From CAYOBW01 sp964402115 (lineage in GTDB: Bacteria; Verrucomicrobiota; Kiritimatiellia; UBA8416; CAYOBW01), in assembly GCA_964402115.1 (NCBI GenBank), contig CAYOBW010000372.1:1-6376 (forward strand): DNA of 6,376 nucleotides, written 5' to 3'. A program made the translations under genes and the position numbers. Shown here piece after piece: positions 1 to 5,909 of this stretch (position 1 is its first letter; each line of letters begins with the position of its first letter). The notes under the pieces were generated by a model that saw only the letters and a program-made list of their open reading frames with translations, had not been told where the DNA came from and searched no databases.

Positions 1-871
1 GCACGGCGGGAGCACACGGCCCGCGCACGATGAAAACCAGCGCCGGCGGAGCAGCGCTGGCGATTTCCTCGCAGGTCCACTGGGTCGCAGAGTAGTCCAC
101 GCGGCAGCACCGGCCGCCGACATCCGCAAAGCCTTTGATCCGGTACACCTCGTCTCGAACCAGCTCGACCGTCGCCCGCAGGCGATCCAAATCCAGTGGC
201 TCCGTCAGCGACACGTCAAACGTCACGTAGTTGGGGTCCACGCACGCCGCCAGTTCGCCGTGGGCCGCCACGGGTGGCCGTGTCCCGAACACGTCCACGT
301 CGGTCCTGCAGTAGCTGGTTCGCTCGATCGGCACTGCCGGGTGGATCCCGCGGATCGCGGCCTCCGCCTGCTCCACCATTGCTGATGAATAGAGATCTGT
401 CTTGTTGAGCAGGACCAGATTGGCGGCCTCGATCTGCGCACGAACATTCGGCAACGTCTGCAGCAGCTTCCCAAGCGTGCCGGGATCGACGACCGCCACG
501 GTCGCCGCCATCTTGTACACCCGGTCAAGCTGCGACTCGCAAAGCATTTGGCCCGCTACCGCCGGATTGGCCATGCCACTGGCTTCCACCACCACGCCGT
601 CGAGTGGTGTCGCTGACGTGCCAAACCGGCCCGGCAGGCTGCGCAACTGGTTGATGAATTCCGTCACCAAACAGCGGCAGAAGATGCTGCCGCCGGCGAT
701 CGCTACCACGTCCGGCGTCTGGGCCAGCAGCCGTGCGGCATCCACGTCGCGCGCGGAGAACTCGTTGACGAGGTAGACGATCCTCCGCTGACAATGGCGC
801 CGGACAAGCTGCTCCAGGAAGGTAGTCTTGCCACTGCCCAGAAACCCCGTGACGAAAGCCAATGGGATCAT
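1..871 (-). CDS. G3E-family (CobW/YjiA-type) P-loop GTPase, 3' end beyond the window
   Basis: The frame starting at ATG 871 stays open for 290 residues to the left edge, so the C terminus is missing. Visible G3E GTPase motifs, in order: the Walker A loop GFLGSGKTT at residues 9-17, VNEF at 35-38, the Walker B/G3 region VVVEASGMANP at 93-103 with the Glu that names the family, and the guanine-specificity motif NKTD at 156-159. After about residue 210 the sequence fits a CobW C-terminal-type domain. Family members are cytoplasmic GTPases that insert or deliver metals, or assist cobalamin enzymes. The usual Cys-rich GCxCC motif is replaced here by GGSIFCRC (60-67), which keeps a CxC pair. Its ATG overlaps the TGA of the upstream methyltransferase-like gene in an ATGA junction, so the two are very probably translationally coupled. 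Inferred role: supplying metal to, or activating, that partner or its corrinoid protein. The substrate metal cannot be read from the sequence. Family confidence is high and role confidence is low. Confidence 0.93.
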   Translation of the reverse strand, partial: MIPLAFVTGFLGSGKTTFLEQLVRRHCQRRIVYLVNEFSARDVDAARLLAQTPDVVAIAGGSIFCRCLVTEFINQLRSLPGRFGTSATPLDGVVVEASGMANPAVAGQMLCESQLDRVYKMAATVAVVDPGTLGKLLQTLPNVRAQIEAANLVLLNKTDLYSSAMVEQAEAAIRGIHPAVPIERTSYCRTDVDVFGTRPPVAAHGELAACVDPNYVTFDVSLTEPLDLDRLRATVELVRDEVYRIKGFADVGGRCCRVDYSATQWTCEEIASAAPPALVFIVRGPCAPAV

Positions 872-2241
872 CGCTTCCGCTTCTCCGCGATCTTCGCCTC
901 GATGGTCGCCACCAGCGTGTTCTGGTCGGGGATGATCGAGCTGAACGCCACCGCGCCATCCAGGCAGATCGTCGGGATGTTCTTCACTCCTAGCCGCGTC
1001 ATGATGGCGATGCCTTCGCGCGTCGTCAGCCGATGTTCCTTGACGACGACCGGCTGCGACAGGCGTTTGGCGGCCCGATGGACCGCATCCATCATGTACT
1101 GGCAGGGCGCGCAGGACGAGCTGTCGAGCGTGATCACGTCCACGAACACATGCGACTCGGCCGCGTAGTTCGGCAGCGGCACCCCGGCCGCCTGCTCGGC
1201 CGTCTTGGCGATGATGGTTCGCTTGGCCACTTCGCGGCGATACGGGTCGTGGACCATCTGAGAGATTGCCACCAGATTCTTCTCCGGCGTGTTGAACGGC
1301 AGGTCGCAGCCGGGCGCGAGCACGTAGCCGCAGCCACCGCCGACATCGATGCAGCGGATGGCGTCCAGCTTGGCATCTTCCTCGTCGCCCAACAGCAAGA
1401 CCGTCGTCAATTTGAGATTTCCTCCGAACGACTTGTTGTGGCTGCGGGTGAAATCCCGAATTCGCTCGAGCGCGATATTCTCGTCGATGCAGAGGTTGTC
1501 GCACTCGCAGCGGCACATGACTTCCAGGTTGCGCGTGGCATCGCCGCAGACGAACAGCGACGACAAGCCGCCGCGGTCCCGGACGAACTGGAAGATTTGG
1601 TTCGCCACCGGCAGGATGAACTGCTCGAAGTGCTCCGGCGAAATCTGGCTGGTCATCGGGTCCACGACCGCGATCACGTCCGCGCCGTTTTCCAGGTAGG
1701 CTTGGGCGACTTTCTGCCCGACGGACGCACAGAAGCCAATGACCGCCTTGACATAGTCGGGATGGTCGAACATCTGCAGAAAAATATCGTTGCCCAGGAG
1801 GTGCAGCGCGAGTGTGAACGGACCGCACAGCAGCCCGTACAGCGCCACGTCGCCGCCGATCTCCTGCTTCAAGGTACGCAGGGCGTCCATGACCATCGGG
1901 AAGCGGCCCATGCTGGCGTCGAAGACGGGCAGTGACAGGAGCGACTTACCCTGTTCCAGAGGATGCGTGCAGACCGCAGGCGGCGTCTCGTCGGCCCAGC
2001 GTAGCTCGCACCCAAGCACCTCGGCTTCGAGCTGTAGATCAAAGACGATGGGCAACCCATCGGGCTGGTACAGTTCGTTGGCCCGGCGCAGCCCGGCGAC
2101 GATCAGGTCGCTGGAGTGCAGGTAGTCCCGAGCGGTTTGCCCCGTGAGCCTGGCTCCGTGGACACCGACAAACGGCAGCCAGGCAGGACGGGGTGTGGTT
2201 TCGTTACGCAGCGCCTTGAGTAGCAAATCGCGTCGGTTCAT
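868..2241 (-). CDS. URO-D-fold cobalamin methyltransferase-like protein (MtaA/MtbA/CmuA type) with C-terminal thioredoxin-like domain
   Basis: A 457-residue protein from ATG 2241. Residues 1 to about 340 resemble the uroporphyrinogen decarboxylase superfamily branch that includes methylcobalamin:coenzyme M methyltransferases. Supporting segments are LLCGPFTLALHLLG (137-150), NGADVIAVVDPMTSQISPEHF (185-205, which fits the conserved DP..SqISP region) and APGCDLPFNTPEKN (309-322). Methyltransferases of this type use an HxC...C zinc site. Here Cys232 (FVCG) and Cys312 (PGC) match, but the His position is Phe230. An unusual Cys cluster follows (MCRCECDNLC, 242-251). Residues about 363-457 look like a thioredoxin fold, with CAPC at 377-380 and a cis-Pro-like NIPT at 421-424. 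The frame is open up to 2520, but the extra 93 residues cross the large inverted repeat and look non-coding. The MNRRDLLLKAL start fits the family, although no strong Shine-Dalgarno precedes it. Inferred role: corrinoid-linked methyl transfer with an attached dithiol redox domain. True heme-pathway decarboxylase activity is unlikely. Confidence 0.9.
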   Translation of the reverse strand: MNRRDLLLKALRNETTPRPAWLPFVGVHGARLTGQTARDYLHSSDLIVAGLRRANELYQPDGLPIVFDLQLEAEVLGCELRWADETPPAVCTHPLEQGKSLLSLPVFDASMGRFPMVMDALRTLKQEIGGDVALYGLLCGPFTLALHLLGNDIFLQMFDHPDYVKAVIGFCASVGQKVAQAYLENGADVIAVVDPMTSQISPEHFEQFILPVANQIFQFVRDRGGLSSLFVCGDATRNLEVMCRCECDNLCIDENIALERIRDFTRSHNKSFGGNLKLTTVLLLGDEEDAKLDAIRCIDVGGGCGYVLAPGCDLPFNTPEKNLVAISQMVHDPYRREVAKRTIIAKTAEQAAGVPLPNYAAESHVFVDVITLDSSSCAPCQYMMDAVHRAAKRLSQPVVVKEHRLTTREGIAIMTRLGVKNIPTICLDGAVAFSSIIPDQNTLVATIEAKIAEKRKR

Positions 2242-2424
2242 AGAGCTGGGTTTCTTGAGCGGTGGGAGGACTTCCGTAACGTCGGACGTGGTGATTGTAT
2301 CCGCGGAAGAGGCGATTCGCCATCGAGTCGCGATCGATGCGTCGAGGACCGTTCGCCAGCGTCCAAACGGGCCAAACAACCCCCACGTTGGTGGCATATT
2401 ATGTAGGTGCTGCAACATAGCTTT

Positions 2425-2482
2425 CACCGGTGCCCTCTCACCCCTCGCGCCGCAAGGTGCGAGGGGTGAGAGGGCACCGGTG
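2425..2482. repeat. Perfect 24-bp inverted repeat with short loop (REP/MITE-like palindrome)
   Basis: The arms 2425-2448 and 2459-2482 are exact reverse complements, each built around CCCTCTCACCCCTCGC, and are separated by 10 nt. In plus-strand RNA the loop pairs further (G2449-U2458, C2450-G2457, C2451-G2456), leaving a GCAA tetraloop at 2452-2455. That makes a 27-bp stem. On the minus strand the first of these extra pairs would be A-C, so the fully closed form exists only in plus-strand transcripts. It lies between the divergent methyltransferase-like and ku genes, about 200 nt upstream of ku. It could be a dispersed palindromic repeat, a non-autonomous element, or a structured leader. No U-tract follows, so it is not a canonical intrinsic terminator. 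Confidence 0.85.
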
Positions 2483-2556
2483 GGCTGGCTCGCTCCGCGC
2501 GAGTCTCCCCACCACGCCACTTCCTGGCTCGGTCTGCGACCGGCCAGTACGCGGGA

Positions 2557-2574
2557 GACCGTCTCGCGACGGTC
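2557..2574. repeat. Small perfect hairpin upstream of ku
   Basis: GACCGTC (2557-2563) and GACGGTC (2568-2574) are perfect complements around the loop TCGC. It sits about 105 nt before the ku start. It may be part of a ku leader or an operator, or may be a chance palindrome in GC-rich DNA. Confidence 0.35.
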
Positions 2575-2667
2575 CTGGGCTGCAGCTCCTGGCCGCGCGA
2601 TGGGCTTTCGCCTGTCGCGTGGCTTTCTTTTTGCGCATTCGGTGCCCCTGCTTAGCTGTTACCTTTT

Positions 2668-2674
2668 GGAGGAG
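2668..2674 (+). promoter_or_regulatory. Strong Shine-Dalgarno of ku
   Basis: GGAGGAG ends 5 nt before ATG 2680, and the GGAGG core is 7 nt away. This is near-ideal and fixes the ku start. Confidence 0.85.
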
Positions 2675-2679
2675 ACCCC

Positions 2680-3519
2680 ATGTCCACCACCCTGCTCGTT
2701 GATCCACCGCCCGTGGCCACCGCGCCACCCGCCAGCCGCGCCAGTTGGTCCGGCCAACTGCGGCTCGGCTCCTGCTGTGTCCCCGTCAAGGCTTATCCCA
2801 CGATCAGCTCCAGCTCGGGCGTCGCGCTGCGCCAACTCCACGCTGGCTGCGGGGAACACATCGAGTATCACAAGTGCTGCCCCAAGCACGGCCGCGTGCC
2901 GGCCGACCAGATCGTCAAGGGCTATCCCTACAGCGCCGAACAGTGTGTCGCGCTGACTGAGGAGGACCTGGCCACCCTGGAACCGACGGACGACAAGACC
3001 ATCCACCTGGAACACTTCCTCTCCCCGACCGAATTCGACCTGACGCTGCTGGCCGGTCGCAGCCTGTACCTCGCGCCGGCCCACCCGGCGGCAATGAAGC
3101 CCTTCGTCGTGATCCGCCAAGCCCTGCTGCGCGCGGACAAATGGGCCCTCGGCCGGACCGTCTTCTCCAGCAAGCGTCAACTGCTGATCGTCTACCCCGC
3201 GGAAGAAGTGCTGCTCGTCCAGACACTCTTCGATCCGGCCCAACGCCGCGCCGCGATGCCGGTGGATCAGGATGCCGTGCAGATCGACCGGAAGGAGGTC
3301 GACGCGCTCACACGCTGGATCGAATCCATGGACGAGCCGATCCGTTGGCAGGAACTGCGGGATGACACGGATGCGCGATTGGCTCAGTTGGTCGAGGCCA
3401 AGCTGCGGGGCGCCAACGGCAAGGCGTCGAAGCGGAAGGGCAAGCCGGCGCTGACCGTTGCACGGACAACACCGGAGTCGAAACCGTCGGCACCGCGCCG
3501 CCATCGCACGGCAGCGTAG
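2680..3519 (+). CDS. ku: Ku protein, bacterial non-homologous end joining
   Basis: A 279-residue bacterial Ku homologue. Bacterial Ku forms a homodimeric ring that binds DNA double-strand ends and recruits LigD-type ligases. Recognisable family segments: SWSGQLRLGSCCVPVKAYP (22-40, the usual W.G.i.fGlv.iPVk opening), QLHAGCGEHIEYHKCCPKHG (52-71), QIVKGYPY (77-84), the LTEEDL segment (92-97), KTIHLEHF (106-113) and the YLAPAH region (130-135) followed by an alpha-helical ALLRADKWALGRTVF. The core ends near residue 245. It is followed by a basic Lys/Arg/Pro-rich tail (about 246-279), common in bacterial Ku and thought to help DNA binding or ligase recruitment. Cys57, Cys66, Cys67 and His70 form a possible metal-binding cluster. 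A short nonconserved Pro/Ala-rich stretch (about 8-20) precedes the core. The start is supported by GGAGGAG. No LigD gene is adjacent, so the partner ligase must be encoded elsewhere or the operon has been interrupted downstream. Confidence 0.95.
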   Translation: MSTTLLVDPPPVATAPPASRASWSGQLRLGSCCVPVKAYPTISSSSGVALRQLHAGCGEHIEYHKCCPKHGRVPADQIVKGYPYSAEQCVALTEEDLATLEPTDDKTIHLEHFLSPTEFDLTLLAGRSLYLAPAHPAAMKPFVVIRQALLRADKWALGRTVFSSKRQLLIVYPAEEVLLVQTLFDPAQRRAAMPVDQDAVQIDRKEVDALTRWIESMDEPIRWQELRDDTDARLAQLVEAKLRGANGKASKRKGKPALTVARTTPESKPSAPRRHRTAA

Positions 3520-3540
3520 CAGGATGGCCGCGCTGTCCTC

Positions 3541-4074
3541 GTGTTCGCCTTTCCAAGGGAGCCGCCTATGTCCGCAGACCCTCGCAACCAAGTCGTCTCC
3601 ACGTTTCACCTCCGGCGTCGCACGCCGGGATCGTTTCTCTTGGTGCCGTGCCCACGACAAGGACGGTCGATCCGATGCCAAGTCCGCGCGATCGGGCACA
3701 AGCAGCAGCGGCTTCTCGACCGATGCGCTAAAGATCGGCAACTCCTTCTCGAAGACGCTCCCCGTCTCAGTCAGCATATCCACCACAGAGTCGGTGCAAT
3801 GGTCACGGACAACTACCACCGGTTCTCCCGGTGCGTTGAGTTTCGCGCGAACACGCAACGAACCGTCCTCGCCGAACTCGGCCACCCCCGCTTCAATCAG
3901 CGCGTCCTCCGAGTAGGCTTCGCGCAGCTCCATCATCAGGCTGGCCGGCTCGGCGGGCAGGCAACGCACGTCATCGTGCGAGGGAAGAAAGTCCCACGGT
4001 TCCTCAAACTGATGCGGTTCACATTGAGCTATGAAAACTTCACGAATTTCGCCATACATCTCGTCGATTGGCAT
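3541..4074 (-). CDS. Hypothetical protein, last gene of the four-gene cassette; 3' end probably lost
   Basis: The start at ATG 4074 is well supported: AAGGAG (4087-4082) lies 7 nt upstream and overlaps the TAA of the preceding gene. Residues 1 to about 128 look like a real acidic soluble protein, with MPIDEMYGEIREVF at the N terminus, MELREAYSEDALIEAGV (48-64), and a beta-rich stretch with VVVVRDH (86-92) and LPIFSASVEKPLLL (112-125). From about residue 130 (near 3687) the translation becomes Arg/Ser-rich and unconvincing. There is no stop before ku: the frame stays open to TAA/TAG/TGA at 2659, running antisense through all of ku in codon register, which a GC-rich gene lacking TTA, CTA and TCA codons permits by chance. 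The right-hand limit I give (3541) is arbitrary, and the true end is not visible. I recognise no domain. The most likely reading is a gene truncated at its 3' end by recombination, or a frameshifted copy. It is co-oriented and tightly spaced with the three upstream genes. Confidence 0.6.
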
Positions 4075-4081
4075 CCTTGCG

Positions 4082-4087
4082 CTCCTT
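4082..4087 (-). promoter_or_regulatory. Shine-Dalgarno overlapping a stop codon
   Basis: AAGGAG on the minus strand (4087-4082) shares bases with the TAA (4088-4086) of the 284-residue gene. It lies 7 nt before ATG 4074, suggesting translational coupling of the two genes. Confidence 0.7.
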
Positions 4088-4940
4088 ATGCAACCAGTCG
4101 CTCCAGGATATCCTTGGTGACTACAGGGTGATCGTCGTCGGTCAGCTGCCATTCCGATCCCGGTTCAGGACCGTCATCTCGGGACTCGTCAACGGCCGTC
4201 TCCTGCGGCTGTTCTTCCGCTTGCTTCTGACGCTCAGCCTGTTCGCATTGATGGGCGAACTTCTGCTTTTCCAGATCGAGCCGCCGACGGCTCAGGTCAT
4301 ACTGGAAGTACAACCTGAGGAAATCCAAGCGCTCTCCTTCCCCAAGCGGAGCTTCCAACGCTTCCTGAAGCTTCAACTGCAGGAGAACTTCACGGTCGAA
4401 CAGCCGGCCCGCTTCTTCGAACGGCGTACGCACTCGAGCATCCAGAATGGCCCGCGCCATGACCGGACCGCCGAAATAGGCCAGCTTCAGCTTGGCTGCC
4501 AAGTCGAAGGCTCCAGCCCGGATCTCGGGGATGATCACGTGACAGACGATCCAATCGGACCCACCCAAGGCCCAGCGCACGTCGAAGAAGAGACCCTCGA
4601 TCGTTGCGACGACCTGCTCATCGATCTGGAGCCGAGCGGCGATCTCGTCTCGTTCGCAGTTGGCGATCACCAGAATCCGCAACTGTTCGGACGTTGGGGG
4701 ATCGTTCCAGAGACGGATCGCAGTTGCCACTTCTGGAAATCTCTCGCTGGCACGGCTGGGCCCGTCGTCGCCACCTCGACAGAGGTCGAGGTACTTAGCC
4801 GTTCGGCTGGCAAGCTCGTCCGAGTTCCCAGACGTATGCGGCCCGCAGGCGCGGGCAAGACACTCGGCTTGCTTCCAACGCCAGTTAGGGCCCTCAAGGG
4901 TACGATTCATCTTCCAAAGCTCGACCCTATTGCTGTTCAT
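4086..4940 (-). CDS. Hypothetical protein with a helix-turn-helix-like segment, third cassette gene
   Basis: 284 residues from ATG 4940, chosen because GGAGGG (4952-4947) lies 6 nt upstream. In-frame ATGs at 4976 and 5063 would extend it, but the latter overlaps the preceding gene and the extra residues look like frame shadow. Residues about 84-120 (SEQLRILVIANCERDEIAAR, then LQIDEQVVATIEGLFFDVR) have the spacing of a helix-turn-helix like those of sigma or terminase small subunits. This is followed by a hydrophobic stretch, WIVCHVIIPEI (130-140). A long charged helical region (about 180-245, rich in Leu, Glu, Lys, Gln) suggests a coiled coil, and the tail (246-270) is very acidic. I recall proteins of this general shape as uncharacterised genes in planctomycete genomes, but this is memory of a pattern and not a search. 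Plausible role: DNA binding within a mobile or accessory cassette. The molecular function is unknown. Confidence 0.8.
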   Translation of the reverse strand: MNSNRVELWKMNRTLEGPNWRWKQAECLARACGPHTSGNSDELASRTAKYLDLCRGGDDGPSRASERFPEVATAIRLWNDPPTSEQLRILVIANCERDEIAARLQIDEQVVATIEGLFFDVRWALGGSDWIVCHVIIPEIRAGAFDLAAKLKLAYFGGPVMARAILDARVRTPFEEAGRLFDREVLLQLKLQEALEAPLGEGERLDFLRLYFQYDLSRRRLDLEKQKFAHQCEQAERQKQAEEQPQETAVDESRDDGPEPGSEWQLTDDDHPVVTKDILERLVA

Positions 4941-4946
4941 AATCCG

Positions 4947-4952
4947 CCCTCC
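4947..4952 (-). promoter_or_regulatory. Shine-Dalgarno deciding the start at 4940
   Basis: GGAGGG on the minus strand ends 6 nt before ATG 4940. It favours this start over the longer in-frame starts at 4976 and 5063, which have poorer upstream sequence. Confidence 0.7.
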
Positions 4953-4996
4953 ATGGACTGACTTGTTCTTAGACATTCTCCGACCCCAACGGCGCG

Positions 4997-5452
4997 TCAC
5001 ACGCCCGGCGATTGGGTGACCTCGCCCGGTTCGCGCGTTTGGGCACGCGGGTCCCCACGCCATCCGCGGACTTCATAGCCTTGAAGCCGCAGGCCCAGCT
5101 TGCTCAACTCGTCGCGCCAAAGGGCCTTCGCCTTCTTCAGTTCCGTCCGCAGCAGCTTGCGCACCCGATCGCGTTCGCGCTGTTCCCGCAGGCCTGCTTG
5201 GCACTCCTGCAGGAGTCCCCGCACGTGCTGAGCAAGCTCGGCGGATGCTCCCAAATAGATCGAACGCTGACGGCCATCTCCGCGCCGAAACGCCAATCGG
5301 AAATACGGCCCGAGCTTCCGGCCCCGGTAGCTCCGATAGGTCGCAACGACAACACCTTGACGGGACAATTCGTTTCGGTGCGTCGCGATCCAGCGTTCGA
5401 TCGCCTTTGTCCTCGGTTCGGTCTTTTGGTCAACGAACTGACGATTTTCCAA
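4997..5452 (-). CDS. Hypothetical basic protein with a GPYFRL...RQRSIYLG motif and coiled coil, second cassette gene
   Basis: 151 residues if translation starts at TTG 5452, which lies 5 nt after the TAA of the upstream gene and 8 nt after GGAGGG (5466-5461). The only other start in this frame is GTG 5512, which overlaps the upstream gene, has no good Shine-Dalgarno, and adds 20 residues that look like frame shadow. Residues 36-68 form a probable beta-hairpin, with RGRKLGPYFRLAFR and then RQRSIYLG, a pattern seen in small uncharacterised proteins of mobile or accessory regions. Residues about 70-120 are helical and strongly charged, probably a coiled coil. A conserved-looking LRLQGYEVRGWRG closes the fold (121-133), followed by a disordered tail. 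The protein is Arg-rich overall, so nucleic-acid binding is possible. No catalytic residues are evident and no function is assigned. Same operon as its neighbours; the gap to the next gene is 56 nt. Confidence 0.8.
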   Translation of the reverse strand: MENRQFVDQKTEPRTKAIERWIATHRNELSRQGVVVATYRSYRGRKLGPYFRLAFRRGDGRQRSIYLGASAELAQHVRGLLQECQAGLREQRERDRVRKLLRTELKKAKALWRDELSKLGLRLQGYEVRGWRGDPRAQTREPGEVTQSPGV

Positions 5453-5456
5453 ACTG

Positions 5457-5909
5457 TTAGCCCTCCACTTCCTCGGCCTCGTCAGTAGCGGGTCCGGGCG
5501 AGGCGCCGACACTGCCGGAGCATCCAGGCATCGAACCGTGCTTCTGCTCGAATTCGTGCAGGCGCACGAGGAAAGCCGAGGCCTTGACTTTGGAGCCTAC
5601 GAGCCGCAAGTGGCGGTTGATCAGCTGCTCCCGTTCTTCAGATACCTGCGTGACGGTCCGCGCCGTCGTGAAGTTATGGGTCAGCTGTATGTGGTCCACC
5701 ATCTCCAACCACATCAACCAGACGATCGTCAGTCCGGCCGATTTCTCGAGACCCTCGCGGGCCTGTTCGACCAGTTGGCGATAGGCGGGAACGATCACTT
5801 CGACGATCGCCGCGCGGAGTTCAGCGGGGAACCGCTCGAAATCCACGTCATCCCGAATCCAGTGCGGCAGATGGGAGTCCCCATCCTGGAGATTGCTGGC
5901 CTGTGTCAT
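5457..5909 (-). CDS. Hypothetical helical protein, first cassette gene
   Basis: 150 residues from ATG 5909. The frame is closed upstream by a TGA at 5918-5916, so this is the first possible ATG. GGAGG (5927-5923) lies 13 nt upstream, a somewhat long spacing. The protein is predicted mostly alpha-helical and soluble: FERFPAELRAAIVEVIVPAY (25-44) leads into an amphipathic helix, then LTIVWLMWLEMVDHIQL, rich in aromatic and aliphatic residues. That stretch includes charged positions and is probably a buried helix, not a membrane span. The segment after VSEEREQLINRHLRLVGSKVKASAFLV is basic and helical. The C-terminal 25 residues are Gly/Ser/Pro-rich and end in an acidic cluster (DEAEEVEG). I do not recognise the family. 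It heads a four-gene minus-strand run with almost no intergenic space, so it probably shares a function or element with the three following genes. Confidence 0.75.
   Translation of the reverse strand: MTQASNLQDGDSHLPHWIRDDVDFERFPAELRAAIVEVIVPAYRQLVEQAREGLEKSAGLTIVWLMWLEMVDHIQLTHNFTTARTVTQVSEEREQLINRHLRLVGSKVKASAFLVRLHEFEQKHGSMPGCSGSVGASPGPATDEAEEVEG
5461..5466 (-). promoter_or_regulatory. Shine-Dalgarno supporting a TTG start
   Basis: GGAGGG on the minus strand lies inside the last codons of the upstream gene (Glu-Gly-stop) and 8 nt before TTG 5452. It is the only good ribosome binding site for the 151-residue gene. Confidence 0.6.

Larger units (their letters stand above)
2242..2679. other. 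Divergent intergenic region between the methyltransferase-like operon and ku
   Basis: This 438-bp stretch separates two divergent genes and must contain the promoters of both. Apart from the 2425-2482 and 2557-2574 hairpins it has one AT-rich island, GCATATTATGT (about 2395-2405), in otherwise GC-rich DNA. This could supply a -10-like element on either strand, but I found no well-spaced -35 partner and do not call a promoter. Open frames crossing it on both strands give low-complexity, Arg/Pro/Ser-rich translations typical of non-coding GC-rich DNA. Confidence 0.5.

Noticed and set aside
525..959. A 144-codon minus-strand open frame over the GTPase gene.
   Set aside because: It is out of frame with the G3E GTPase, whose motifs (GFLGSGKTT, NKTD) are in the frame from 871. 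The translation is Arg/Ser-rich shadow.
1033..1935. A 300-codon plus-strand open frame.
   Set aside because: It lies entirely opposite the methyltransferase-like gene and its translation is Arg/His/Val-rich frame shadow.
2425..2482. The large palindrome as an intrinsic terminator.
   Set aside because: No T-tract on either side, and it lies between divergent gene starts where no transcript is expected to end.
2242..2520. A 93-residue N-terminal extension of the methyltransferase-like protein (open frame up to 2520).
   Set aside because: It would translate straight through the perfect inverted repeat, has no family resemblance, and the MNRRDLLLKAL start at 2241 fits the family.
4068..4961. 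A 297-codon plus-strand open frame.
   Set aside because: It lies opposite the 284-residue cassette gene, which has a better ribosome binding site and a more protein-like composition.
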